Assembly (NCBI GenBank): GCA_000320545.1
Contig: ADNK01000976.1
Span: 40,626 to 104,625 of the forward strand
Source of the DNA: Bigelowiella natans CCMP2755
Taxonomy: Eukaryota > Cercozoa > Chlorarachniophyceae
Direction: 5' to 3'
DNA: 64,000 nucleotides
The position numbers were made by a program, and so were the translations under genes. Positions 35,588 to 46,766 of this stretch are shown here, one piece after another. Below the pieces are notes generated by a model. The model was not told the DNA's origin and made no database searches. It saw only the letters and a list, made by a program, of their open reading frames with translations. Within the stretch, counting starts at the first letter, position 1. Each line of letters starts with the position of its first letter.

Positions 35588-38500
35588 TCATGCCCTGAAC
35601 TGCGGGCGTCGGGTTGCAGGAAAATCAAACAAGGGGTTGTGATTATCCTGATGCTCGATTTTAGCAGGTTGAAACCGTGGCCGGGTGATTGTCGGAGCAT
35701 CCTTGATGATGGACTGGCGCGTGCCATGTTCCGAGCCTGCGAAGCTCATTCGATCCCTCGCTGGTTCAAACTTAGGTTTTGGTTTCGGAGCGTTGCCAAG
35801 TAGTGCTGACAGGTCTACTTCCTTCGCCGAAGTGCTAATCACGGGAACAGGTGCAGGCTCAAATTTCTTGCGGACTGGCGCATCGTTTAGTTGGTCGATC
35901 ACGGAATTGCTTTTCGAACGTCCAATCGAACCCATAAGGGTTATGGAGTTTCCCCGATCCGCACGGCGAGGAAGGCTGCTCTTTAAGGGCGTCTTGTCCC
36001 TTTTTGCAAGGAGAAATCTATCTTCTTGTCGTTTGCGTACCGGCGATCTTCCTTTGCGGGGAACTCTATGAACTTCCCCTCCTCCCCCCGCCCCCCCTCC
36101 TTCAAAACCAACTGAACCAACTGGGCTCCTGAATGAAGGGCCATTGGCTCCGCCCCCTAAGCTCTTGAGTCTAGCTGGAGCTTTGTGCGCAATCTGCTGC
36201 TCGAAAGAGACATCGCCAGTGTAGTATGATCGTTTTTTCGATTTGTATGAACTACGCGACGCGCTTCCGGAAGGACGTGCCCCTAGCGAAATCGAAGATC
36301 TTTCATAATTTGCAGACCAATGCCTGCCTTGTGAAACGTCGTCACGGCCTGAAGAATGCGTTCAATCAGTTTACAAGGTAAAACTCGAGGACATTAACAG
36401 CGCACAACAAAGTTAGTGGAGGAGTATGAGTAAGTCACAGGGTAGGAATTGGAAAGAATATGAAGGGAAGAGAAGTCTAAGGCATGTATATTAAAACCTC
36501 GGCTTTGATCCCTGCTACGACTATTGCTCCGTAACTTTGGAAAAGCTGTCTGAAATTCAATTTCAGGCAGCTTCCAGCAATCTTCCTCGTCATCCCATTT
36601 TGAGGTCTTTACTATTTTGTCAACGAACTTATCTGGGACAACTTTCCTTAGAAGTTGCTTGTGCAGACTCATCTCACGATATATCTCACGAATATTGCTG
36701 AGATAGCCCTCGCGCTCGTTTTCAAATTCGTCCTGAAGATCCTTAATTTCCTGCTTCGACCCTGCAATCTCCTTCTTTGCTAGTTTATACATTGTACGAA
36801 GTTTCTTGAGTTTTTTTGTCTTGCCTTGTATTTCCTCTTGGATGTCAGCATATTTGTCTTCAAGGAAGACCTTCTCTTCCTGAAGTTTTTTTTGCTTCCT
36901 CTCCAGCTCGAGCTTTTCTTGCTTTTCTTTCAACGCTTTTCGCCTAGCATCGTCAATCCTCCTTTTCCCCTCAGCATCAGATGTGTTGATTTCCCCTCCT
37001 TCAAGCAGCTTTTCCTGCAGGATTGCAAGCTGCTTTTCGAAATCGGCCTTTTGATTTGCGGCGCTCTCTCTTTCCTTTTGGATCAAACGCTTCAATTCAT
37101 CATCGTGCTCTTTTAGGTCGCGTGTGTCTTGTTTGACTTGCTCTGCTATCTGTTGAGCTAAATTTCTCCTATCGGCAATTTGGCGTTCGATTGCCTTTTC
37201 TTCCTTGTCCATCATGTTTGTCTGTTGGATGATCTCAGCCGATTTTTCATATTCATCGTCTCCGTAACTGCAAGATTCATTCGCTTTGTTAGCATTGCCT
37301 GCAAGATTACTGGTGCTATCTAATTTCTGTGGCAAGTGAGATGTATTTCTCGAGAGCTTTGAGTTCTCACGATGTCCGACTCCATCCTCATGAGGTGTAA
37401 GCTTGAGCCTTTGTGACGAACTCGTGGTGTCCTTGCCTTCTGAGCGCCTTCTAGAGGCCTTCCATTCTGCTGCTTCGTTGAGAACCTTTTGCTTTAGGGC
37501 AGTTTTCTCTTGTAACAGCTGCTCCCGGTCTTGCTGTAGTTTTGCAATGCGTTGCTTCTCCTCCCGGAGTCGTGTCATCAGTTCCTCGGTTTTGCGTTTA
37601 CTTTCTTCTTGCATTTTGCTCAACTCAGCCTTCAATATATATTTAATGTTTGAGTGTGTGTGTGTGTGTGTGTGTGTGCTGTGTATGTGTGTATACTCGC
37701 TGCCTACTTTTTGTGTATGCACACACAACACAACAAAAACACAAAAAACGCATGCGTGTGCGCACACCTTCATTTTTCCAATATCTGCCTGGTCTTCTAC
37801 CACACGGACTTGCCCTCCACTCTCTACTTTAAGTTTTTTCTGATTTGTGGACGCTTCTGCTTGATTGGACTTTGACTCTGCTGGAGCTGGGATTGGCATT
37901 GGAAGTCCATTAGCCTGAGCTGTCAGCATCGCTTTTAGTCTCTTAATTTCTTCTTGGTACTCTCGCAAGAGGGCATCTTTTGGGTCTTCATTCTTCACAG
38001 GTTTATTCTTGATAGCCTTTGCACGGTTCGCATAACGGAGGGTACTTAGTGTTTCATCGTAGTTGTAATCGGCAGGAGAGACGGCAGCAATCATGACGGT
38101 TTTGGTGTTGCCACCGAGGGAGTCTTGAAGTAACCGAGTAAGTTTTGAATCACGGTATGGAATATGCTTGGCTTTTTTAGATGTTAATGCAGAAATGACA
38201 TTTCCCAGCGCGGAAAGCGAAAGATTTATGTTCTTCGCCTCGGTTAGACGCATTCCCTATTTACCAAAAGACAAGTAAAAATATAGGAAAAATTGCATAA
38301 TGAGAGAATTGTTGGACCTCTGCCCCTGTCTTGCTTTGACGTTCACTTCCAGCAAGATCGACTAAATTCAGCTTGCCAGCAGTGAACCGATCGTCATTTG
38401 TTTCTTCATCATGCGTCACGGTTTCAATGTTGATGACAAAGATCGAATGACTCCGAGAGGAACCCGCTGCACAATTAATGATATGTTTCAAACTTTCGCG

Positions 38501-39626
38501 ACATCACGTTAAAATTTGACTCCAAGAATGAACTGTTTATTCTAGCATTGGTAAACCCATGTTGGAACTTGGACAATACAAGTTTTCCGCATAAATTATG
38601 TTTTCAAACTTCTGCTAGTGTAATAAGAATGCACGTGGAGTTGCAAGATTAATGGATATTTGTTTGTTCGAAGTACTCAATTCTCACCGTTCATCCTCGT
38701 AGCACCGACTGTTCGGTTACCGTTCCCCTTGTCCATAATTGTGATGAGCTCCGCCGAGCTCTTAACTACGGTATGGGTGAGTCCTTGCACGAAAACACCT
38801 GTATAAAAGATGGTATTCAGAACGATTTATAATAGTAAATTGATAACAACAGTTCTGATGAACAACATGGAGGAGGATCTGTAGCAACAATAATGCGATG
38901 TCCGATATATCATGCAAGAGCTTAGCTTAGAAACAGGAATCCTCTTCATCATTCTTGTTTCAAGCAAATGAATTCGTTTTAGATCACGCGTCCCTTACCT
39001 TTTTCTGGATGTTCCTTTACAGGAAGGGCTTGTTTATAGTCCGCTGCAAGTAAGTCTCGGACTTCTTCGTTATAGATCTCAATAAAAGCACCGCGAACAA
39101 GGTATTTTTTATTCTGCAGCATATTTTTGGAGAGTTAGTTTTGTGGCGCAAACAGCAAACGAATGAAATACCTTTTCCGTGTTCGCATTAATGGTATCGA
39201 ATATATGATGAAACGACTTTGGAATTATTCCACGCTCCTCATCTGGTGAATCCAAACCCTGATATAAAACAGCTTCAGTCATAGGCACACTCAATTCAGT
39301 TCATTTACTCTTACCATCATCGAATAGGTTTTTCCACATCCAGTCTGACCGTAGGCGAAGATTGTCCCATTGAAGCCATCAATGACATTATTCACCAGGT
39401 CGTGGCTAGTTTCCTCGTACACCTCAAGCTGCGAACTAGGATTATAAACTCCGTCGAAGGTGAAGGTTTTGGGCTCTTTATTAGGTTCACCCGGAACCTT
39501 AATGGAGCACTGATTGACCTCCTTGTTCATAAAGACGACCCGCTCACATTTTTTCGACTTCTCGAGCTTGTTGAACGGTCGACACCGTACAAACACCCTC
39601 ACGGATTCCCCACCACTCTTCCCCAT
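35588..39626 (-). CDS. Kinesin-2 family motor (anterograde IFT type)
   Basis: Plus-end microtubule motor that drives anterograde intraflagellar transport. The start at 39626 gives [19 protein letters not shown]. Exon 1 (39315-39626) holds the P-loop [11 protein letters not shown]. Later exons hold [34 protein letters not shown], switch I (MN then [12 protein letters not shown] across an intron), switch [11 protein letters not shown], and [20 protein letters not shown]. The neck phrase [20 protein letters not shown] identifies kinesin-2, closer to KIF17/OSM-3 than KIF3 by eye. A long coiled coil follows, then a basic, Ser/Gly-rich tail. The tail exon is joined by an intron from the codons SRG at about 36,495 to 36,352 and runs to the TGA at 35588. 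A TG-rich intron interrupts the neck coil near 37,650. Motor motifs are all intact. Confidence 0.93.
37630..37770 (-). repeat. TG-rich intron of the kinesin gene
   Basis: Plus-strand (TG)n at 37,654-37,678 plus further TG/CA-rich sequence. On the coding strand it fits a GT-AG intron between the codons GKMK and AELSKMQEE; read through, it gives only His/Thr low-complexity sequence. Confidence 0.75.
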
Positions 39627-40128
39627 CTTCTATTAAGCGGAAAGAAGAAACCACCAAGTGGAGAGGGGAAAGGTTGGACGTGTAGCCGATGAAATAGATG
39701 TCATGCCTGGGCGTTATTAGTGAAACGGTAATTTGGCTAATATTTGGAATTCTTTTTCTGCGACAATGTTTTTCCAAAAGACTTCGATTTCGAACGGGGT
39801 TTCACTTCAGCGTTTCAAAAAATTAAAAATCGGCCTGCGGTGGCATCGTCGCTTTGGTCTGCTTTTCGGCCTGAGGTTGTCGCAGGATAAGAATTATGGG
39901 TATATGTTCGGTTACAACGGGAAATATCCTAGATTTTTCGTCGTATGACTTCGATTTAGGTTTGGATGAAACCGATAGTCGCTTTCCAGAAGTTCCTGGG
40001 GCATAAATTGTCCCAAGCGGAGCAAAACTATGGAGATTTGATGCAGTATTTTGGTTGTCTCATCCTAAAAATCCCCTTGATTCAGCGTCATTTGGTCTGT
40101 TCAGACTCTGCGATGGGCCCCAACCCTG
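39627..40128. promoter_or_regulatory. Divergent spacer, kinesin-2 to CFAP20DC-like
   Basis: About 500 bases between the starts of two cilium-related genes read outward, so co-regulation from a shared promoter is plausible. No definite motif is recognised. Confidence 0.35.
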
Positions 40129-43100
40129 ATGTTTGAGAGGCGTTTCCAAGGAGGAGCTTCGGTGGAGATTTTCTCCCCAAGCGGACGGTATCCACTTCAG
40201 GGGTGGAGTATCAGCCACAAGAAACATGTGAAGAAGATGTATGAGAAGGAGGTGAAGGGGTTCGTTTTTGAATGCGGAGGATCTGCGAAGGCGAGCATGA
40301 AACTCCCAGGGAACGAAAAGGAATCACGTAAGAACCTATCCCCTCCTTCAATCCTGAAACCAAACCTGATTCTGATCAAATTCGTCTCATTTTTAGTCGG
40401 ACTTGTTCAACCTTTTGTGGCTCTGCAGCTTCAGCTTTTCCGCTTGCCTTTCTCTTTCTCACTAGTTCTTATCTTGCGGGGAAGAGGGAAGACAAAGCAT
40501 CGAATCATATTATCAACCAATTTCAAAGACATTAGCGTAACCCCGCTGCATGTACAGCTTCCTATGAGTATAGTAAAGAGGGGTGTGTGGTTGAATCTTG
40601 TGGTTGATCTCCAGGACATAATGTTGAAGACCTTTAAGACAGAATTCCGATGTTTAGATGCTTTGGAAATAAGGTCTTACTGCAAAATCCGGCGCATATT
40701 TACCATGAGGATGCCGCCGATGGACGATACGGAAGATAGTGATATGTACGGTTGGACGCCCAATTACAGTTCGACAACATTTATCTCACGAACGCACAAT
40801 TTCCCGATAGGGGTCGCTCACAAAACACAAATATACTCCATGGAAAAACTACTTCTAAGGCATCCTAGAGAGATCAATTCAGGCCGAACAAGAAACTCAT
40901 CGAGAGCAGCGTCTCGGGCTGTTTCATCAGCAGGTCCCCGCATTACTACCTCTCGTAGGCGAAATCAAATTTTTAGCAGAAGGCGACCGAAACTAGAGGT
41001 TAAGGAGAGATCGCCGACGTCACTCCTCGTGCCAAAGTCAGGCCGCAGAGCACCGCGCAAGGGTTTCGCAGGACTGGACTGTCGGGATGATCAAGGAAAT
41101 TCTCCGCCGAGGGAGCAACAGCCCCCCCCTCCTACCTTGTCAAGAAGACAAAGCGCTCCTACGAGGGAACAACTGTCCCGAAGACGGAGCGCTGGTTACA
41201 AGCGCACGCCGACAAGTGCGACTTCTAACAGTCTCGACAAATCCCCCACCACCTCGTCCCTAGGTGCCTCTGGAGCACCCACCACCACTACCACGATTAC
41301 TGCAACAACAGCAACTACCACTGCTACTACTACCACTACTAGAAACGCTCAAACTGCAAATAGCGCTGCTGCGAACGGCTTCCGACGAAGACGACCAGTA
41401 CCAATTCGCAAACGCAGGCCAATCAACCCAGACCTGATGAGCTCAGTCGCGGAGACAGCGGACAGTGATTCAAAGGTGCCGAGTATCATACATGAGGGGG
41501 GGCCAAAAGAAATAGAGTTACTCCCTGCGGATGATGCGCGAAAGGAAGATGGAAGCAGCATATCCACCCCGATAGACTACGCGCAGGCTGGAGGAGACTG
41601 GAGGGGGGGCAACATAGAGAGACCTCTCCAGTCTATAGAGGATGAGAGCAGTGCAAGCTTTGCTCTGAGGGTCGAAACGGATGGGAGTAGTCCTACTCGA
41701 GAGGTATTTATTTGGGGAGATTAACTGACAACCACGTGGGACATGATGTTTGGGGCTGCGAAGGGAACGATTTGAATGATGGTGATCGAGTTGTTTAGGA
41801 GTGTCTCTTTCTTTGCACAGATGTCATCAAATGGCCCGTCGCCCAAGGATTTGGACTTTAATATATTGAACCTTGAACTAGAGGTTTGTAATATCACAGC
41901 TTGTCTTGAGTATGATAGGTGCTTTAGCAACGGATTGTGTTATTTCGAGTGGGCATCTTATTGATAATACCGACAATACAATATCAGAGTGCCAGACCAT
42001 GTGTGGATCATGGCAAACCCTCTTCTTCGTCTAATCCCCGATACTCGGAGGTAACAGCAGCAAATGATATCTCCAGATTGCAATTGACATAATCTGAAAG
42101 CAACCGGGTCTGTCTGTCCACAGGTCGAAGGAGAATCAGGGGAGATCGAGGTTGAAGAAGCCTTGACGATGGAGGATGATGAACTCGAAGAACTGCGCTC
42201 TACGCGAAGGATGGCGGTTGGGACACCGAAGAAGAAGAGCCACGAACGGAGGACCGACAAGAGAGATGGGGGGGGTTCCTACGGAGACGGAAGTGGAGAT
42301 CGGGATGAAGAAGAAGGGCATGATGGTGCGATTAGCGGGACTAAATGGAACAACCGACGACAAGTGCAGAAAGAGGGCGGCACTGCTACCTTCAATGATG
42401 GTGGTGCTGATTCTGGGGTCGACTTCAAGTATGATGCCAACGTGGAGGAGATTAATGCAGATGACGACGATATCTACCATCACACGGATTCGCGTTACGC
42501 TCCAGACTCTCGCCCGATTACCTCTAAGTAATTCGTCTGCACCTTACTTCATGTCTCTCTATCCCTGAACGAGCGACGTTATGACCTGACATGACCTGGC
42601 CTGACCTCACGATTTGGTGTTGTTTCAATTTATTGTTGTCCAGTACCATGAATGGCCTGCTTGCTCCCCTTAACTTTGGGAATGAGAGGCTGCTAACACC
42701 GCCTTTGGACTTAGGATTCGAAGGTAGATATTGCCGCTGCATTTGTTGTGATCCGGGGCGAATGCGAATATCTACATATACTTATTTATTTTGGCGCATG
42801 TACTAGGTTAGCACACAGGTACAAATAACGTGTGTGTTTGTGTTTGTGTTTGGTTTGTAGCCAGTTTTCCCTTCACGACCCATATTTTCTTCTTTTTTTC
42901 ATATAATGCTTCAGGAAGCGGAACTTCTCGGAATATGCCCGGTATTCTGGACGGGAGGCTGTCGCCCAAGCGAGTAAGATATTTTCTTTTGAGCTGCTAT
43001 CCTGTTCAAGCAGAAACTCTAGGAGTATCACCGAAATAGGATAGTAGTTTTTGCGAGTCGTAACGACTAAATTTGTGAAGGAGGAGGAGATTTCAATGTG

Positions 43101-43371
43101 CTTGATGCCCATCTCTCGGAATTGTCAAGGTTTCTTATTGATATTTTATTCCTGGCAGCAATTCATGGATTCGAAGCATAGCAGCAACATGGGTTCTGGG
43201 TCTATTGTGCATGTGATGCAATACTCGAAAACCGACACCGAAGTCAGGAATCGGAAGAGCGGCGACGGTGCAAAGTTTGATTCACCTACGATCGAGCTTA
43301 TGTACGATCCTGTCTTAGAATGCTATTATGATCCAAAGAGCAACCAATATTTTAACTTCGACACCTCTTGA
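40129..43371 (+). CDS. CFAP20DC: CFAP20DC-like protein (CFA20 domain)
   Basis: The CFA20 domain is shared by CFAP20, an inner-junction protein of doublet microtubules, and CFAP20DC. Seven exons join in phase: 40129-40327, 40397-41703, 41821-41883, 42124-42527, 42644-42723, 42915-42973 and 43159-43371, 2,325 nt, 774 residues. The N-terminus MFERRFQGGASVEIFSPSG, then VKGFVFECGG, ILSTNFKDISVTPLHVQLPM and SYCKIRRIFTMR match the CFA20 fold closely. The middle is long, basic and disordered (RS-, Pro- and Thr-rich, with an ACT/ACC-type repeat near 41,280-41,340), then acidic. The protein ends with LMYDPVLECYYDPKSNQYF, which resembles a short C-terminal motif I recall from animal CFAP20DC. Family assignment rests mainly on the first 200 residues. 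Confidence 0.88.
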
Positions 43372-44404
43372 TGAGGAAAGGAAGCGGTTAGGAATCATGT
43401 GAAACTTTCAAGCCTCCTTATGTGTAATAGAAGGTATTTGAGGGTTCCTATTAGCACATCTAGGCTGTCCATGCATGATTCAGGAGTGCATGAAATGGTT
43501 GTAATGATGTGATTAAATCTTTTGATTGTCATCCTGTGTGCCTCAATGCACACCTGCGCGCATGCATCTGCTGCAACGACATGCACAGCCCACCTAGCCA
43601 CCTGCCAGATTCTGTACGCACTGCGCGAGTGTAGTGTATAGTGCATCTAAACTAGCCGAAATTTACACAAAATGATCAGTGCACGCATTTGTGTACGTCT
43701 AGACGCTGGCTGGCTAGCTGGCCCACACTGGGAAGCATCCACATCAAGCTGCGATGATACTTGCAACAGCCGTGCTAGCATGACATGTGGCTACCTCTAG
43801 ACCTCTCTAGCTCTAGACCTAGCTACCGACGACGATGTCTGTCTAGACGCTAGACCAGTAGAGACGTGCAGTGCACATTACACGGATAGTCCGCCGCAAG
43901 GATCGGAGCTGCAGAACGTGCTTGTTCAGTTCATTTGTTCGATCGCTTGCAAACGCCAGAGTCTATTTGTTCCTAGCGAGAAGAGGGTCTTCAATGTCAA
44001 AAATGTACGGCAACATGTAATATCGAAAGCATGTGTCTGATGCATGCGGCAACTACATCTAGATATGCCATGCATGTGTGTCCATCTTCATCCTTGCTAT
44101 AGCGTTCGTAATCACTAGCAACTCTATCTTGTACCCCACGAAGACATGCAAAGCAATTAACTTGCAAGATCACGACTGAGCATACTGAAAGTTTAATGAT
44201 TAGGATATTTTGCCTCCTTTCATCCGTTCCCAAGGCCTACAAAGTGTTTTTTGTATGGAACAATATCGGATGTTTCAATATCGGATGTTTGAAACTTTGG
44301 CTGTCCGCTCAGATTTCGTATTTATCCGGTTTCCAAAACTCGAAACTTCTCCCGCCCGTAACCTGATATTATATGAAAATTTACGGCGTAAGGATACGTT
44401 TACA
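43372..44404. other. Convergent spacer with island F
   Basis: Spacer between the CFAP20DC-like and MAP2K-like 3' ends. From about 43,440 to 44,130 it is dense in CTAG, TGCA and CATG words, for example ctctctagctctagacctag near 43,803 and ctggctggctagctggcc near 43,705. The right part (44,190-44,400) is ordinary AT-rich DNA. No gene seen. Confidence 0.55.
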
Positions 44405-45648
44405 TTAATGATAACTTCCCACCTTATGAGCTTCGGCCCATGCATTGCTGATATTATTTTCAACAAATTCGCTGTTGACACGTAGTTGCTCAGCTAACTT
44501 CGCTCGCGCTTCTTGTTTGAGGAACATATCGCTTCCGCTATCCTTTCGGTTGTGATGAATCTGTAAAGAGTTCAGAGTGAAGATTGTTGATGGGCCTATT
44601 TAGCTGGAATTTCGGGATACCTCGCAGGCAAGTATTCTCATCTCTTGCTTCGCCCGGTGTCTGAAAGACTTTTTCTCGCCGGTACATAGCCATGTTGAAA
44701 GCTGGTCAAAAGGTTTCCGTTTTCAACATCGTAATAGTTATCATGATCATGGTCATGGTCATTAGCATCGGGATCAACAGGAAGATCATCAATGTTAAAC
44801 TTCTACCTCCTCTCTGCTTGCGGCGTTCTGTATAAATGGGTGTTTTAGAAGCTGCTCTGCTGACAAACGCTTCTTTGGATCCTTCTTCAAACATAAATCA
44901 ACGAACTCGCAGAAGTGCTGCGAGAAGCGCTGTTCCGGACTAAGAGTGGGAGGGGGGTTTTCAACCAAAGCCTCGTGCTGTAAAACGCAGAACCATCAAC
45001 AGGATTGTCCAAATCACTTCGGAAACTTTAAATTTCCCAAAAGGAGAAGACAGGCATGAACAAAAGTTGTGGAATATTGTGTGGTAAAACGGAAGGAGGA
45101 ACTACTATTACTACTACTACTACTAATACTAATGGTGCTGTTACTATTACCATTTTCCAATAGTCCTGTGGGATTGGATTCTTTCCTGTCGCGCAGAATA
45201 TTAGTGTGATCCCAACAGCCCAAATATCTGCTGGGTATGCAAATTCCTCGTGCTTAACACGCTCCGGGCTCATATACCACAGTGTGCCGTTGACGGTTTT
45301 GATCCCCGTCTCATCTTGCCTATTATTAGACCACCATGGTTATGATACCACACATTGAGACCTCGGAACTACTGATTGTGACTGGTATCATCGTTACGCG
45401 ATAAATTATAACAAAATTACAGAGCACCATGTGGCTTTGAACCTATCATGCATACAGTTGGACGAATATCACAACAGCAAAAACGACGACGACGACTACG
45501 ACTACTACTTCTACTGCTTACTTCAGCTGCCTCATTAGGCCGAAATCCACCACCTTCACATCCCCCGTACTTGATACCAAGAAATTTTCGGGCTTGATGT
45601 CTCTATGGACGAATCTCTTGGAATGGATGTGCCGCAGTCCTTCCAAGA

Positions 45649-45686
<38 letters not shown>

Positions 45687-45754
45687 ACGCAGTTGGTGAT
45701 ATCCGTATCCTCACCTCTGTATGCTAGTATGAACTAGCAATGATAAATGCACAT

Positions 45755-45792
<38 letters not shown>

Positions 45793-46698
45793 ACACACAC
45801 GCGCGCGCGCACTTGACATGGAACGGAATTCAGGCATCGTGCCAGGCACACAAACCTGCTTCGCCATTTGAGCGATGTATCTCTCATTGATTTTCTTCCG
45901 TCTCCGAACGACGTCCTCGAGAGAACCGAGGTCCATATATTCAAGCACGATTACTATTCTTTGTGCTTCTAAGTATGCTCCTAGCAGCTTCATAACTTGT
46001 GGATGCTGGATCTGAGATTAGTTGTAATTTGCAGCATCGGCATCGTCAAGTGATGGTGGTGGTGATGATGGTGATGATAATGATTCCATTGGGTATGAAA
46101 GATTTCAAAGATTTTCGTAACCAACATATCATTACAAATCTATTGAGCTGCCACATACATGCACACACCTGCACATAAACAGCATCTACTACGTTCTCAC
46201 ATCATTACATCATTCCATTAAAACGCTTCTTTTACTATTATTATTTCGTTTCATGTAATCACCTTTACGAAGGCTGTCAGCTCTTTATCCAGCTGATGTC
46301 GATAGCCAGCATTTTCAATACTCATATGCTTCAAAGCTACGAATTTGCGTGACAGCATATGGAATGACTTGACGACGAAACCAGACGCTCCGCGACCCAA
46401 ATGCCGTATGTGGATAAGCTCAGATCTGTGTATTGGATAAAAACAAAGGGTGGAAGAAAATTTGCATTTTATCATTTAATTTGGGGCTTATTGCAATATT
46501 GCGATAGTATTCTATAGTCTCACCATACAATATGATCAACATCGTATGATAGTAATAACTAGAACCTTCTGTATTCATAGGCATGTGATTCTGATATCGC
46601 TGTCGCAGCAGTAGCGGCCTGGGTTTCCCGAGCGTCCATTCTTCCAGATGTATCAATCGCAAAGTTATGCGTTGAGAAGATTCTGTTGTTTCCGTCAT
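44405..46698 (-). CDS. MAP kinase kinase-like (STE7-type) protein kinase
   Basis: Dual-specificity type kinase by family. Minus-strand exons give the glycine loop LGRGASGFV, the Lys in [24 protein letters not shown], the catalytic loop [25 protein letters not shown], and an activation loop ending [12 protein letters not shown], typical of MAP2K (MSPER). TGIKT before NGT places Thr at both positions of the SxxxS/T pair phosphorylated by MAP3Ks. After the kinase core ([18 protein letters not shown]-like segment near 44,850) there is a C-terminal extension to TAA 44405 with [17 protein letters not shown] first exon starting at 46698 ([15 protein letters not shown]) is plausible, but its junction to the glycine-loop exon is out of phase with the obvious splice sites. 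Microsatellites fill several introns. Confidence 0.82.
45650..45683. repeat. (TA)n abutting a 3' splice site
   Basis: TA run of about 34 bases in a MAP2K-like intron. On the coding strand the run ends directly in the acceptor tatag before the exon encoding [10 protein letters not shown]. Confidence 0.9.
45759..45811. repeat. (CA)n-(GC)n microsatellite
   Basis: About 32 bases of CA repeats, then further CA and about 11 bases of alternating GC, in a MAP2K-like intron. Confidence 0.9.
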
Positions 46699-46766
46699 GG
46701 CCCAGCCTAGGTTATTTATATATTTAAGCACCGCAGTAGGATAAAGGGAGAAAGAAAGGTCTTTTT

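Noticed and set aside
40129-40700. Idea that the CFAP20DC-like gene begins only at 40708
   Set aside because: Joining 40,327 to 40,397 in phase gives a good CFA20 domain, so the start at 40129 is preferred.
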